Below, piece after piece: positions 7,817 through 16,756 of a stretch of 64,000 nucleotides of DNA. The position numbers were made by a program, and so were the translations under genes. Below the pieces are notes generated by a model. That model was not told where the DNA came from. It searched no databases and saw nothing but the letters and a program-made list of their open reading frames with translations. The first letter of the stretch is position 1. Each line of letters begins with the position of its first letter. This DNA is from Micrococcales bacterium. GTDB taxonomy: Bacteria > Actinomycetota > Actinomycetes > Actinomycetales > Cellulomonadaceae. The stretch is from assembly GCA_009785115.1 (NCBI GenBank), contig WQWY01000017.1, positions 1-64,000 of the forward strand, given 5' to 3'.

Positions 7817-7832
7817 ATACCACCGGGGGTAT
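7817..7832 (-). promoter_or_regulatory. CsoR/CstR-type operator upstream of SQR-like gene
   Basis: The minus strand reads ATACCCCCGGTGGTAT, a 16-bp near-palindrome that matches its own reverse complement at 14 of 16 positions. It resembles the ATACCCC/GGGGTAT sites bound by CsoR-family repressors. CstR, the persulfide-sensing member, controls sulfide-oxidation genes including sqr in other bacteria. The site lies 68-83 bp before the flavoprotein start. The regulator gene itself is not in the window. Confidence 0.6.
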
Positions 7833-7931
7833 GTGATGACAACCCGTCTCGCCTGTGAGGTCGACCCGATTCGACTGTAGGCACCGGCTCACAGGTGAGA
7901 CCCGGGACGTCAGTCCCGGTGGAGGTGCCGC

Positions 7932-8582
7932 TCAGCCGAAGGTGAAGGACTGACGGTCGAAGACGAGCCCGCTGCCCATGGTCGTCTCCTTGGTCTGGTA
8001 GACCCGCAGCGAGGGGACGAAGACCCACTCGTCGCCGAGCGACAGCGGCAGCACGTAGCCCATCGCGAACGACTCTCCGGGAGCGACCGTGTAGGGCAGA
8101 CGGTCGTCGGCGTTCGACATCACCGAGTGGTACCACACCTGGTGGTCCCTCATCTGACGATCGGTCGCCGGGGTGACCCGCTCCACGCCCTGGGTGTAGG
8201 GAGAGTCCAGCGGCATCGCCCACAGGGAGGGTTCGTCGATCCCGACGAACCCCGTCGCGTCACCGGTGTTGGTCGCCACCACGTTGACGAAGACGATCGG
8301 GTCTCCCTCGGCCACCAACGGCTCACCGGTGGCGTCGTCGGAGAAGAACGAGTCCCGCTCGGCGGTGCCCCGACCCATGTCGTAGGCCGTGATCGTCCAG
8401 CCGTCCTTGCTCACGGTCCACATGGTCGTGCCGGTGACGACCTGCCTCGCCCACGACGCGGAGGTCACCTGCGACCCCGCAGAGGCGTCGTCGTCCGCGC
8501 TACACCCAGACACCGCACCTGCTCCCAGCACGGCGACGAGCGCCAGCACCGCCCACGCCCTCGGGCCTCGACCCGTCATCAT
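7932..8582 (-). CDS. Secreted lipoprotein, hypothetical (216 aa)
   Basis: The N-terminus has basic residues, a hydrophobic stretch (AWAVLALVAVLGAGAV) and a lipobox-like SGC, so the product should be a lipoprotein anchored on the outer face of the membrane. The mature part contains VFVNVVATNTGDA, the pattern of beta-sandwich domains seen in DUF4352-type extracellular proteins, though this assignment is tentative. The ATG at 8582 is chosen because GGGAG lies 5 nt upstream; another ATG follows at once and a TTG lies four codons upstream. No function is assigned. Confidence 0.65.
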   Translation of the reverse strand: MMTGRGPRAWAVLALVAVLGAGAVSGCSADDDASAGSQVTSASWARQVVTGTTMWTVSKDGWTITAYDMGRGTAERDSFFSDDATGEPLVAEGDPIVFVNVVATNTGDATGFVGIDEPSLWAMPLDSPYTQGVERVTPATDRQMRDHQVWYHSVMSNADDRLPYTVAPGESFAMGYVLPLSLGDEWVFVPSLRVYQTKETTMGSGLVFDRQSFTFG

Positions 8583-8669
8583 CGCCTCTCCCAAGCCCGT
8601 GCTCGGCCATCGACCGAGCGTACGTCACGCCTGCCGCCCTCGGGACCCTCACGGTTCTCGAGCACCTGA

Positions 8670-10169
8670 TCACCTGGCCCCGAGCATGTGCTCGGCGACC
8701 CACCGGGCGTAGGCCTCGTTCCCCGCCACGTTGGGGTGGTAGGAGTACGGGACCGGCGGCAGGGTGAGCCCGTTCGTGTAGGGGTCGGGGTCGTTGACCG
8801 AGTGACCGATGAACGGCGAGCCTGGAGCCCCAGGGTCGACGAACACGAGCCTCGGGCCGGTCGGGCTCGCCGCGTTGACCTCGTCCACGGTGTCCGAGAT
8901 CAGCCGGTTGAGGTTCTGGATCAGCTCGGCCGCCTCCGCAACGTTCTCGTTGTACACCTTCCCGACGTTCCACGGCTCCCAGGGGTCGCGGCCCGTGTCG
9001 TCGTGCTCGATGACCGGCGGGTACCCCACGACGTAGATGGTGGCGTTCGGCGCGGCCTCGAGCATCGCCTCGTACGTCCTGACCAGCCTCATGTTCAGGC
9101 CGTCCTCGGACGTGTCAGCGATCCGCTCGTTCCCCAGCCTGATCGCCGCGCTGCAGTCCGCCGGGCTCTTGAACGGGGTGACGCACTCGGTGACGACCTC
9201 CGCGAAGCCGATGTCGTTGCCGCCGATCGAGATCGAGACGATCCCGGCCTCCCCGAGCGTGTCCCTCGCCTGGTCGATCTGGTCCATGACGGACGGCGCC
9301 GTCCCACCGGTCATGCTCGTGCCGTCGGAGGTGGCCCCGGTGCAGGCGACGAAGGAGTCGGTGGCCATCCGCAGGCTCGGGGTGCCGCTCGCGGTCGTCT
9401 GGCCGTTGCCCAGCAGGCGCGGCCACCCCAGGGCCGCCCGGTAGCACTCGTCCTCGTTCCAGGCGTCCGGCCACCAGGACCTCTCCCGACGTTCGGACTC
9501 GTCGAAGTCCGTCCCGACACCGCCACCGATCAGCGCCCCAGGCAGGCCAGCGATACCGCCGCCGATGAGCGCTCCCGTGACCCTGTCGCCCGGAGAGCGC
9601 GGATAGGCCCCGACACCCGCCGAGTAGGAGTCGCCCAGGGCGACGTAGGTCTGGGTCTCGCCCGGCTGCGTGATCGTCTGGGTGACCGTCTGGCCGTCGG
9701 ACGAGGTGATGGTGATCGTCGCCTCTCGATCCTGCCCAGGGTTGGAGCGGAACGTCACGTCGACCTCACCGGGGCCCCTGTCCTGGTCGACGCTGGGTAT
9801 CGCCCAGGACTGGTCGGAGGTCACGGTCCAGGTGACGTCCTCACCGGCCTCGACGCGCAGCACCCCGGTGCTCGTCCGGCTGTCCGCGCTCCCGTCAGAG
9901 ATGTCCCCTTCCGGGTAGACCGCGAGCACGACCTCGCTCGTCGCGGGCCCGTCGTCAGGCGTGGCCGTGTCGACCCCGCTCGCGCAGACCGGAGCAGAGC
10001 TCCCGGTGATCGAGGAGAAGGCCCGCTGGACGGCGCACCCGACGGTGCCGCCCAGCGAAGGGGCGACCAGGATGACCGCCCCGAGGATCACCGCGACGAC
10101 CAGGGTGACGCCGACATACTCGACGGCCGCACCCCCGCGCTCGTCGCGAGACGCACCGACTCTCCGCAT
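8670..10169 (-). CDS. SGNH/GDSL hydrolase with pilin-like N-terminus and BACON-like domain
   Basis: Protein of 499 residues. Residues 1-50 resemble a Flp/TadE-type pseudopilin N-terminus: basic leader, RGGAAVEYVGV, then one hydrophobic helix. Residues about 105-170 resemble a BACON-like beta domain (WTVTSDQSWA ... TITITSSDG). The rest is an SGNH hydrolase with block I GDSYSAG (Ser181), block III GGND (316-319) and block V YHPN near the C-terminus. It is expected to be an extracellular esterase or lipase held at the membrane by the N-terminal helix. The ATG at 10169 has GGAGAGAG upstream. The combination of a pilin-type anchor with an esterase is unusual. Confidence 0.8.
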   Translation of the reverse strand: MRRVGASRDERGGAAVEYVGVTLVVAVILGAVILVAPSLGGTVGCAVQRAFSSITGSSAPVCASGVDTATPDDGPATSEVVLAVYPEGDISDGSADSRTSTGVLRVEAGEDVTWTVTSDQSWAIPSVDQDRGPGEVDVTFRSNPGQDREATITITSSDGQTVTQTITQPGETQTYVALGDSYSAGVGAYPRSPGDRVTGALIGGGIAGLPGALIGGGVGTDFDESERRERSWWPDAWNEDECYRAALGWPRLLGNGQTTASGTPSLRMATDSFVACTGATSDGTSMTGGTAPSVMDQIDQARDTLGEAGIVSISIGGNDIGFAEVVTECVTPFKSPADCSAAIRLGNERIADTSEDGLNMRLVRTYEAMLEAAPNATIYVVGYPPVIEHDDTGRDPWEPWNVGKVYNENVAEAAELIQNLNRLISDTVDEVNAASPTGPRLVFVDPGAPGSPFIGHSVNDPDPYTNGLTLPPVPYSYHPNVAGNEAYARWVAEHMLGAR

Positions 10170-10301
10170 CGCACCGCTCTCTCCATGAGGCGCCCAGCGG
10201 TCCCGATCGATCACGGGTACCGGTGCAGATCATGCCGCGTCGTCGCCGGTACGAGACAGGGCTCCCAGACCCCATCTGACCGGGCCCTGGGACCCAACCG
10301 A

Positions 10302-10336
10302 GCGCGCCCTGGCTCCACGAAGGAGCCAGGGCGCGC
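10302..10336 (-). terminator. Stem-loop after ettA
   Basis: Perfect 15-bp inverted repeat (10302-10316 with 10322-10336) with a 5-nt loop, 36 nt beyond the ettA stop on the minus strand. No T-run. Likely intrinsic terminator of ettA. Confidence 0.75.
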
Positions 10337-10371
10337 CGAGGGTCGCGTCTGGAGAGACGTCCCGAGGCCTG

Positions 10372-12054
10372 TCAGTCCCGGCGCAGCTTGCGGTAGGTCA
10401 CCCGGTGCGGACGGGCGGCCTCGGCGCCCAGGCGGGCCACCTTGTTCTCCTCGTAGGCGGCGAAGTTGCCCTCGAACCAGTACCAGGCGGACGGGTCCTC
10501 GTCCGTCCCCTCGTAGGCGAGGATGTGCGTGGCCACCCGGTCCAGGAACCAGCGGTCGTGAGAGATGACCACCGCACAGCCGGGGAAGTCCAGCAGCGCG
10601 TTCTCCAACGAGCCGAGCGTCTCCACGTCCAGGTCGTTGGTGGGCTCGTCCAGCAGCAGCAGGTTGCCGCCCTGCTTGAGCGTCAGGGCCAGGTTGAGCC
10701 GGTTGCGCTCCCCGCCGGACAGCACCCCGGCCGGCTTCTGCTGGTCAGGCCCCTTGAACCCGAAGGCCGCGACATACGCACGTGACGACATCTCCACGTT
10801 GCCGACCTTGATGAAGTCCAGCCCGTCGGAGACGACCTCCCACAGCGTCTTCTTCGGGTCGATCCCGGCGCGGGACTGGTCGACGTAGCTGATCTTGACG
10901 GTCTCGCCGATCTTCAGCGTGCCGTCGTCCAGCGGCTCCAGCCCGACGATCGTCTTGAACAGCGTCGTCTTGCCCACACCGTTGGGGCCGATGATGCCGA
11001 CGATGCCGTTGCGCGGCAGGGTGAACGACAGGCCGTCGATCAGCACCCTGTCGTCGAAACCCTTGCGCAGGTCTGCGGCCTCGAGCACCACCGAGCCCAG
11101 CCGGGGGCCCGGCGGGATCTGGATCTCCTCGAAGTCCAGCTTGCGGGTCTGCTCGGCCTGGGCGGCCATCTCCTCATAACGCGCCAGGCGCGCCTTCGAC
11201 TTGGCCTGACGGCCCTTGGCGTTCTGACGCACCCAGGCGAGCTCGTCGGCCAGCCGCTTGGCGAGCTTGGCGTCCTTCTTGCCCTGGACCTCCAGGCGTG
11301 CCGCCTTCTTCTCCAGGTACGTGGAGTAGTTGCCCTCGTAGGGGTACAGCCGGCCGCGGTCCACCTCGCAGATCCACTCCGCGACGTGGTCGAGGAAGTA
11401 CCGGTCGTGGGTCACCGCGAGGATCGCCCCGGGGTAGCCCTTCAGGTGCTGCTCGAGCCAGAGCACCGACTCCGCGTCGAGGTGGTTCGTCGGCTCGTCC
11501 AGCAGCAGCAGGTCAGGCTTCTCCAGCAGCAGCCGGCACAGCGCGACCCGGCGCCGCTCCCCACCGGACAGCACCGACACCGGGGTGTCGCTCGGCGGGC
11601 AGCGCAGGGCGTCCATGGCCTGCTCGAGCTGGGAGTCCAGGTCCCAGGCGTCGGCGGTGTCGATGACCTCCTGGAGCTTGCCCATCTCGGCCAGCAGGGT
11701 GTCGTAGTCGGCGTCGGGCTCGGCCATCGCGGCGCTGATCTCGTTGTAGCGGTCCAGCGCGCCCTTGATCTCGGCGACGCCCTCCTCGACGTTGCCCAGC
11801 ACCGTCTTGTCCTCGTTCAGCGGGGGCTCCTGCTGCAAGATCCCCACGGTGAAGCCCGGGGCCAGGTGCGCCTCGCCGTTCGACGGCTGGTCCAGCCCGG
11901 CCATGATCTTCAAGATGGTCGACTTGCCCGCACCGTTGGGGCCGACCATGCCGATCTTGGCCCCCGGCAGAAAGTTCAGCGAGACGTCATCGAGGATGAC
12001 CTTGTCCCCGTGCGCCTTGCGCGCCTTGTACATGGTGTAGATGAACTCAGCCAC
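10372..12054 (-). CDS. ettA: Energy-dependent translational throttle protein EttA
   Basis: ABC-F protein of 560 residues with two ATPase domains and no membrane segment. Walker A motifs GPNGAGKST (first domain) and GPNGVGKTT (second), signatures VLSGGERRR and VLSGGERNR, and LLDEPTNHLDAES / LLDEPTNDLDVET are all visible. The arm and the charged inter-domain linker of the EttA type (EYxYEGNYSTYLEKKAARLE-like) are present. EttA binds the ribosomal E site and gates the first elongation step according to the ADP/ATP ratio. Its length matches the family. It is followed by a strong terminator, so it is probably monocistronic. Confidence 0.93.
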   Translation of the reverse strand: MAEFIYTMYKARKAHGDKVILDDVSLNFLPGAKIGMVGPNGAGKSTILKIMAGLDQPSNGEAHLAPGFTVGILQQEPPLNEDKTVLGNVEEGVAEIKGALDRYNEISAAMAEPDADYDTLLAEMGKLQEVIDTADAWDLDSQLEQAMDALRCPPSDTPVSVLSGGERRRVALCRLLLEKPDLLLLDEPTNHLDAESVLWLEQHLKGYPGAILAVTHDRYFLDHVAEWICEVDRGRLYPYEGNYSTYLEKKAARLEVQGKKDAKLAKRLADELAWVRQNAKGRQAKSKARLARYEEMAAQAEQTRKLDFEEIQIPPGPRLGSVVLEAADLRKGFDDRVLIDGLSFTLPRNGIVGIIGPNGVGKTTLFKTIVGLEPLDDGTLKIGETVKISYVDQSRAGIDPKKTLWEVVSDGLDFIKVGNVEMSSRAYVAAFGFKGPDQQKPAGVLSGGERNRLNLALTLKQGGNLLLLDEPTNDLDVETLGSLENALLDFPGCAVVISHDRWFLDRVATHILAYEGTDEDPSAWYWFEGNFAAYEENKVARLGAEAARPHRVTYRKLRRD

Positions 12055-12157
12055 AGTCCCTCGTCGATGTCAGGTCGGTCGTCTTCCGACCCCCAAGCCT
12101 AGGGGGTGTCTCCCCGTACCGGGCGCGAGCACCCGGCGGGCACCGCGCGATCAGGGG

Positions 12158-13738
12158 TCAGCGCGCCTTCGCCACGGTCTCCTGGAGCCGGGCCAGGCGG
12201 GAGAGCACGTCGGCGGTCGGGTCGCTCAGGAGCGTCACGACCACGGCGCGCACCGCCTGACGGCCTCGCTCGGCCAGCACCCGGGCACGACGTCGAGCGG
12301 CCAGCCGACGCCACCACCAGGCCCCCACCAGCACGAGCGCGGCCGCCACCAGCAGCCCGCCGCCGACGGTCGCACGCGGCACCCACGAGGCACCCGCAGC
12401 CGCGACAGCACCGAGCACGACGGCCGCCCCCCCGACCGCGAGCAGCACGCCGACCCAGAACGCCACCCTCACCGCGACCGACCGGCGCAGGCCGACCGTC
12501 AGGCCCGCCAGCGCGTCGGCCACCGCCTGGCGCAGATCGTCCACACCTGCCACCCGTGCGGCGACCTCGTCCGCCACGACAGACGTCAGGCCCTCGGTGG
12601 CACCGGCCAGCCACTGGGTGCGGGCCAGCTGGGCGCCGTCCTCGTGGACCCTGCCGAACCCTGGGGAGCGCGACCCTCGGCCGAGCAGCGCCGAACCCAC
12701 CGCGTCGGCCACCGCCTGGAGGCCGGCCGCCGTCACCAAGGTCTCGACCACCGGTTCGAGAGGGTCGCCCTCTGGGGGGTCGGCTCGCGGGCCGAGCGCC
12801 TCGGCGAGCGTCTGCGCGGCCGCCGCGATCTCGTCGCCCACGTGCACCGTGGCCGCCGAGCGCCGGCAGACCACCTCGACCAGACCTTCTCTCAGCTCGG
12901 CCACACCCTCGCCTGTCCGGGCCGAGACGGCCAGGACGCCGATCTCCTCCAGCCCGTCCTCGGCCAGCAGGCGGCTCAGGTCGTCCACCAGCGCCTCGCG
13001 GTACTCGGTCGGCACGGTGTCGATCTGGTTGAGCGCGACCAGCATCGACCCCTCGCGGTCCCGCAGCTCACGCAGATAACCGGTGTGCAGGGCGTCGTCG
13101 GCGTACTTCTGCGGGTCGACCACCCAGATCACCAGGTCGGCCAGGGGCAGCGCCTGGTCCACCGCTGCCCGGTGGGCTGTGGCCACCGAGTCGTGGTCGG
13201 GCAGGTCCAGCAGCACCAGCCCCGCGAGGCAGTCCTCCGCCCCGGCGTCCAGCAGGCTCTCGCGCCGGATCCGGCGGAACGGGTCGACGCCCAGCCAGTC
13301 CAGCACGGCGGCACCGTCGGAGCCCCACACGCAGGCGGTCGCCCGCTCCGTCGTCGGCCTGGTGTCGCCGACGTCGGCGAAGTCCAGCCCCGTGACGGCG
13401 TTGAACAGGCTCGACTTGCCCGAGCCCGTCCCGCCCATGATGGCGACGACGGTGTGCTCCGCGCCTACCGCGAGGCGACCGCGCACCCGGTCCAGGACGG
13501 CAGCGACCGCCGACGCCGCGTCAGCGTCGATCAGGCCCTGAGCCTCGTCCAGCGCGGTGGCGAGCAGGTCCGCACGGGCGGCGACCCGCCTGGTCTCGTC
13601 GGCCGTGGTCCGCGTCTCCTCGGCTGCGGTCTCCTCGTCACGCCCGACCTGCTCGAGGGCGACCGACGCACCCGGCTGCGCGGGCTCGGCGGTCGACGCC
13701 CGCTCGTCCGGTGCCGTCGGTTCGGCCGTGGGTGTCAT
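12158..13738 (-). CDS. Dynamin-like/YfjP-type GTPase with C-terminal membrane anchor (second of pair)
   Basis: Protein of 526 residues. After a low-complexity acidic N-terminus the G domain shows G1 GGTGSGKSS, G3 DLPDHDS and G4 NQID. Two hydrophobic helices near residues 430-480 (VAFWVGVLLAVGGAAVVLG and LLVAAALVLVGAWWW) suggest membrane attachment, followed by a basic segment. The ATG overlaps the stop of the upstream GTPase gene by 4 bp. Such paired GTPases are seen in actinobacterial genomes and resemble bacterial dynamin-like proteins that work as hetero-oligomers on membranes. Role here is inferred from family and pairing. Confidence 0.75.
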   Translation of the reverse strand: MTPTAEPTAPDERASTAEPAQPGASVALEQVGRDEETAAEETRTTADETRRVAARADLLATALDEAQGLIDADAASAVAAVLDRVRGRLAVGAEHTVVAIMGGTGSGKSSLFNAVTGLDFADVGDTRPTTERATACVWGSDGAAVLDWLGVDPFRRIRRESLLDAGAEDCLAGLVLLDLPDHDSVATAHRAAVDQALPLADLVIWVVDPQKYADDALHTGYLRELRDREGSMLVALNQIDTVPTEYREALVDDLSRLLAEDGLEEIGVLAVSARTGEGVAELREGLVEVVCRRSAATVHVGDEIAAAAQTLAEALGPRADPPEGDPLEPVVETLVTAAGLQAVADAVGSALLGRGSRSPGFGRVHEDGAQLARTQWLAGATEGLTSVVADEVAARVAGVDDLRQAVADALAGLTVGLRRSVAVRVAFWVGVLLAVGGAAVVLGAVAAAGASWVPRATVGGGLLVAAALVLVGAWWWRRLAARRRARVLAERGRQAVRAVVVTLLSDPTADVLSRLARLQETVAKAR

Positions 13739-15414
13739 GTCAGCTCCTTGAGGGCTGCCAGCCGTGCGCGGAGCCGCGACGCGACGTCCGCGGCCAGGTC
13801 CGGGTCGTCCAGGACGAGATCGACCACCGACGCCTCCGCGGCGACCTGGTCTCGGACCCGTCCGACCAGGTCGTCGCGCAGCGCCTCGAGCAGCACCTGA
13901 CCGGACGGCCCGAGGAGCGCGACAGTCAGGTCTTCGGCCTCGACGACGCCCGCGGCACCTGCCAGCGCGGCGGCGGCGAGCGGCTCGGCGCCGACCGCGC
14001 GCGCCAGGCCCACCCGCCGGCCCGGCGGGAGGGCCGAGACGCCTGGTCCCTCGTCGAGCAGGGTGGCGGCGGCCCGCAGCCCCGCCGCCGTCCACGCGGC
14101 TGCCGACAGGGCGGCGACCTGCGCGCCCGCCGCCGCCGACCAGGCGTCGGGGTGCTCGGCCAGCACCGCTCCCCCGCGCGGCCCGTCGGGGTCGCGCAGC
14201 GTCGACGCGACGGCCTCTCGTGCCCGCTCCCCCGCCGCCTCCAGCGTCAGACGCGCCCCGGCGGCCAGGTCTTCGAGGAGCGGGTGCGCGACGGCGGTGC
14301 GAGCCACGGCGGCGCGGGGCCCACCGCGAACCTGACCGTGCCGCCCGAGGATCGCCGTCCACGGCCCTCCGCGAGCCGTCAGCTCTGACCAGCGGCTGCG
14401 CACCGCGCCGTCGGCGACCGACCCCTCCAGCACCTGCCGCACCTCTGACTCGTTCACCGGGGCCAGCGCCTGGTCGACCGCCGAGGCGATCTCTCCCACC
14501 GCGTCGGCCTGGTCCTGGACGGCGTCAGCCAGCTCCTCCACCCACCCGTGCAGGGCACCGAGAGCCCCGCGTAGCGTCCGCCTCACCACGCCGCGCGCCC
14601 GGTCAGGGTCGGCCAGCAGCGACAGCCACCGCGACAGCGGCGCGACCACGTCGGGGTCGAGCGGGCCGGTGTGCGGCCCGACGTCGGGCAGCGCGAACAG
14701 CGGCGCGTCACCCAGCCCACGCTCGCGCATGCGCGCCTGGAGCTCGCGCCGCACCGTGGCCAGCGACGACGGTGCGACCCGGTTGAGCACCATCGCCACC
14801 GTGGTGCCACGGTCGGCGGCGGTCTGGAGCACCTGCCAGGGCAGAGCGTCGCCGTAGCGGGTCGCGGTGGTCACGAACAGCCACAGGTCGGCCGACTCTG
14901 CCAGGCGGTGGGCCCACGTCCGGTTCTCCTCGACCACCGAGTCGAGGTCGGGGGCGTCGAGCAGGGCGATCCCGGGCGGCAGCCCCTCGTGGCCGACCAC
15001 CTCGATGTCCTCGCGCACCGGGTGGTGGGCCAGGGGCTCGGAGTCGGTGGGGTGGTGCACGAGCACCGCGCGGCGTGTGGTCGGGCGCAGCACCCCGGCC
15101 TCGGTCACCTCGGCCCCGACCAGCGAGTTCACCAACGTCGACTTGCCTGCCCCGGTGGGCCCGGCGACCACGGCGACGGCAGGCACCACGCGTTCGGTCA
15201 TCCGGGGGATGAGGTGCTCGCTGAGCTGGTCGATCAGGCGGTCTCGAGCCTCGTCCGCCTGCTCCCACCCGGGCAGGCGCAGGGGGAAACGCGTGCGCTC
15301 GGTGTCTCGGTGCAGGTCACGCACGACATCGAGCAGCTGTGCGGCAGCCCGCGGCCGAGCACGGGCGCGATCGGGGTCGTCCACCTCCGCAACCAACCTC
15401 GGCCGCTCCTTCAT
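13735..15414 (-). CDS. Dynamin-like GTPase (first of pair)
   Basis: Protein of 559 residues with a G domain at about residues 55-210: G1 GPTGAGKST, G3 DAPDLDS, G4 NRVA. The rest is alanine-rich and mainly helical, as in the stalk regions of dynamin-like proteins. No clear transmembrane helix is present, in contrast to the partner encoded immediately downstream (ATGA overlap). The two probably form a complex in which one subunit provides the membrane anchor. The G4 motif is NRVA rather than NKxD, so nucleotide specificity may be altered. Confidence 0.72.
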   Translation of the reverse strand: MKERPRLVAEVDDPDRARARPRAAAQLLDVVRDLHRDTERTRFPLRLPGWEQADEARDRLIDQLSEHLIPRMTERVVPAVAVVAGPTGAGKSTLVNSLVGAEVTEAGVLRPTTRRAVLVHHPTDSEPLAHHPVREDIEVVGHEGLPPGIALLDAPDLDSVVEENRTWAHRLAESADLWLFVTTATRYGDALPWQVLQTAADRGTTVAMVLNRVAPSSLATVRRELQARMRERGLGDAPLFALPDVGPHTGPLDPDVVAPLSRWLSLLADPDRARGVVRRTLRGALGALHGWVEELADAVQDQADAVGEIASAVDQALAPVNESEVRQVLEGSVADGAVRSRWSELTARGGPWTAILGRHGQVRGGPRAAVARTAVAHPLLEDLAAGARLTLEAAGERAREAVASTLRDPDGPRGGAVLAEHPDAWSAAAGAQVAALSAAAWTAAGLRAAATLLDEGPGVSALPPGRRVGLARAVGAEPLAAAALAGAAGVVEAEDLTVALLGPSGQVLLEALRDDLVGRVRDQVAAEASVVDLVLDDPDLAADVASRLRARLAALKELT

Positions 15415-15533
15415 CCGGTCGGCACGCCGTCAGGCGCACCGAGAGCTGTCCAGGCGGGCCTATTCTCGCCGGTGCACCAGCACGACACGCCCACATCGAC
15501 GCGACTACTACGCTGGGAACGCTAGACCGTCTT

Positions 15534-15606
15534 GCCCCCGTAGCTCAATGGACAGAGCGACAGACTTCTAATCTGCAGGTTCCGGGTTCGAGTCCCGGCG
15601 GGGGCG
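15534..15606 (+). tRNA. tRNA-Arg (anticodon TCT)
   Basis: A 73-nt cloverleaf: acceptor GCCCCCG pairs with CGGGGGC, D-arm TAGCTCAATGGACAGAGC, anticodon loop CTTCTAA with anticodon TCT, T-arm with GGTTCGAGTCC. CCA is not encoded. It lies divergent to the GTPase pair and on the opposite strand to the end of the kdpD frame, with which it overlaps. Confidence 0.95.
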
Positions 15607-16749
15607 CTGCTGGCTCTTCGCGGCGTGCTCGTGGCCGACGATGAGCACGTCGATCTCGCCTGAGCCCTCGATGACGCGGGGGGCGACCCCGGGAGAGAAG
15701 GCCGACGTCCAGCGGGAGCGGCGAGACGCGCCGAGCAGGATGTGGCTGGCGTTGACGTCGCGTGCGAAGTCGAGGATCGCGGCGGGCACGTCGTCGCTGA
15801 CGACGGCGTGCCAGGTGGCTCCGACAGACTCCGCGAACGCCTGGTGGCTGGCCAGGTCACCAGGAGGCGGACCCGCCAGCCCGTCCGCGCGGGCGACGTA
15901 GAGCACGAGCAGCTCGGCACCCGGTTGCTCCGCGACCCGCAGGCCGTGACGCACGAGGGTCTCGGTCTCAGGGCCCCCGGTGACGGCGACGACGACGCGC
16001 TCTCGCGTAGGCCACGCCTCGTCGATCTCGTGCTCGTGACGGTACTTCTCCAGCGCGTCGTCCACGCGGTCGGCGGTCCACAGCAGCGCCAGCTCACGCA
16101 GGGCGGTGAGGTTGCCGACCCGGAAGTAGTGGGTCAGCGCGGCCTCGACCTTGTCAGGCCGGTAGATGTCTCCGTGCTCGAGGCGACGGCGCAGCGCCTC
16201 CGGACTGAGGTCGACCAGCTCGATCTGGTCGGCACGGCGCACCACCTCGTCGGGCACCGTCTCGCCCTGACGCACGCCGGTGATCGCCTCCACGACGTCG
16301 TTGAGGCTCTCCAGGTGCTGGATGTTGACGGTCGTGACCACATCGACGCCGGCATCGAGAAGATCCTGGACGTCCTGCCACCTCTTGGTGTGGCGCGCGC
16401 CGGGGACGTTGCTGTGGGCCAGCTCGTCCACGAGCGCGACGGCCGGCCGACGGGCGAGCACGGCGTCGAGGTCCATCTCGGTCAGCGTCGTCCCACGGTG
16501 GTGCAGCGTCTGGCGCTCGACCACCTCGAGGTCGTCGAGCATCGCGGCGGTCCGCACGCGCCCGTGGGTCTCGACCAGGCCGACCACCACGTCCTCGCCT
16601 CCCTCGACGCGGCGGCGCCCCTCGGCGAGCATGGCGTACGTCTTGCCCACCCCGGGGGCGGCCCCCAGGTAGACGCGCAGCACACCCCGCTGGCCACCGG
16701 GGCTCCCCGGGGGCGAAGGCTCTTGCGACCAGGCGTCGACGTCGACCAT
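15568..16749 (-). CDS. kdpD: Short KdpD (sensor and USP domains only)
   Basis: Protein of 393 residues matching the N-terminal half of KdpD: the KdpD sensor domain with Walker A-like GAAPGVGKT (near residue 28) and ALVDELAHSNVPG, then a universal-stress-protein domain (VVAVTGGPETETLVRHG ... HILLGASRRSRW). The four transmembrane helices, GAF and histidine kinase domains are missing, and no kdpE is nearby. The last residues (RRDSNPEPAD) are translated from the antisense strand of tRNA-Arg. Short KdpD forms exist in some cyanobacteria, so it may still work as a c-di-AMP or K+ sensing partner. Alternatively it was truncated by a recombination event at the tRNA. Confidence 0.8.
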   Translation of the reverse strand: MVDVDAWSQEPSPPGSPGGQRGVLRVYLGAAPGVGKTYAMLAEGRRRVEGGEDVVVGLVETHGRVRTAAMLDDLEVVERQTLHHRGTTLTEMDLDAVLARRPAVALVDELAHSNVPGARHTKRWQDVQDLLDAGVDVVTTVNIQHLESLNDVVEAITGVRQGETVPDEVVRRADQIELVDLSPEALRRRLEHGDIYRPDKVEAALTHYFRVGNLTALRELALLWTADRVDDALEKYRHEHEIDEAWPTRERVVVAVTGGPETETLVRHGLRVAEQPGAELLVLYVARADGLAGPPPGDLASHQAFAESVGATWHAVVSDDVPAAILDFARDVNASHILLGASRRSRWTSAFSPGVAPRVIEGSGEIDVLIVGHEHAAKSQQRPRRDSNPEPAD

Positions 16750-16756
16750 GGTTCGC

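Noticed and set aside
6208..7836. 542-codon plus-strand frame opposite the SQR-like gene
   Set aside because: Antisense to a clear FAD flavoprotein; composition is non-protein-like.
8688..10568. 626-codon plus-strand frame opposite the SGNH hydrolase
   Set aside because: Antisense shadow; the opposite strand has catalytic motifs GDSYSAG and GGND.
15500..15640. Integrated mobile element next to tRNA-Arg
   Set aside because: No integrase, no duplicated tRNA end and no transposase found nearby; only the odd kdpD end suggests a past event.
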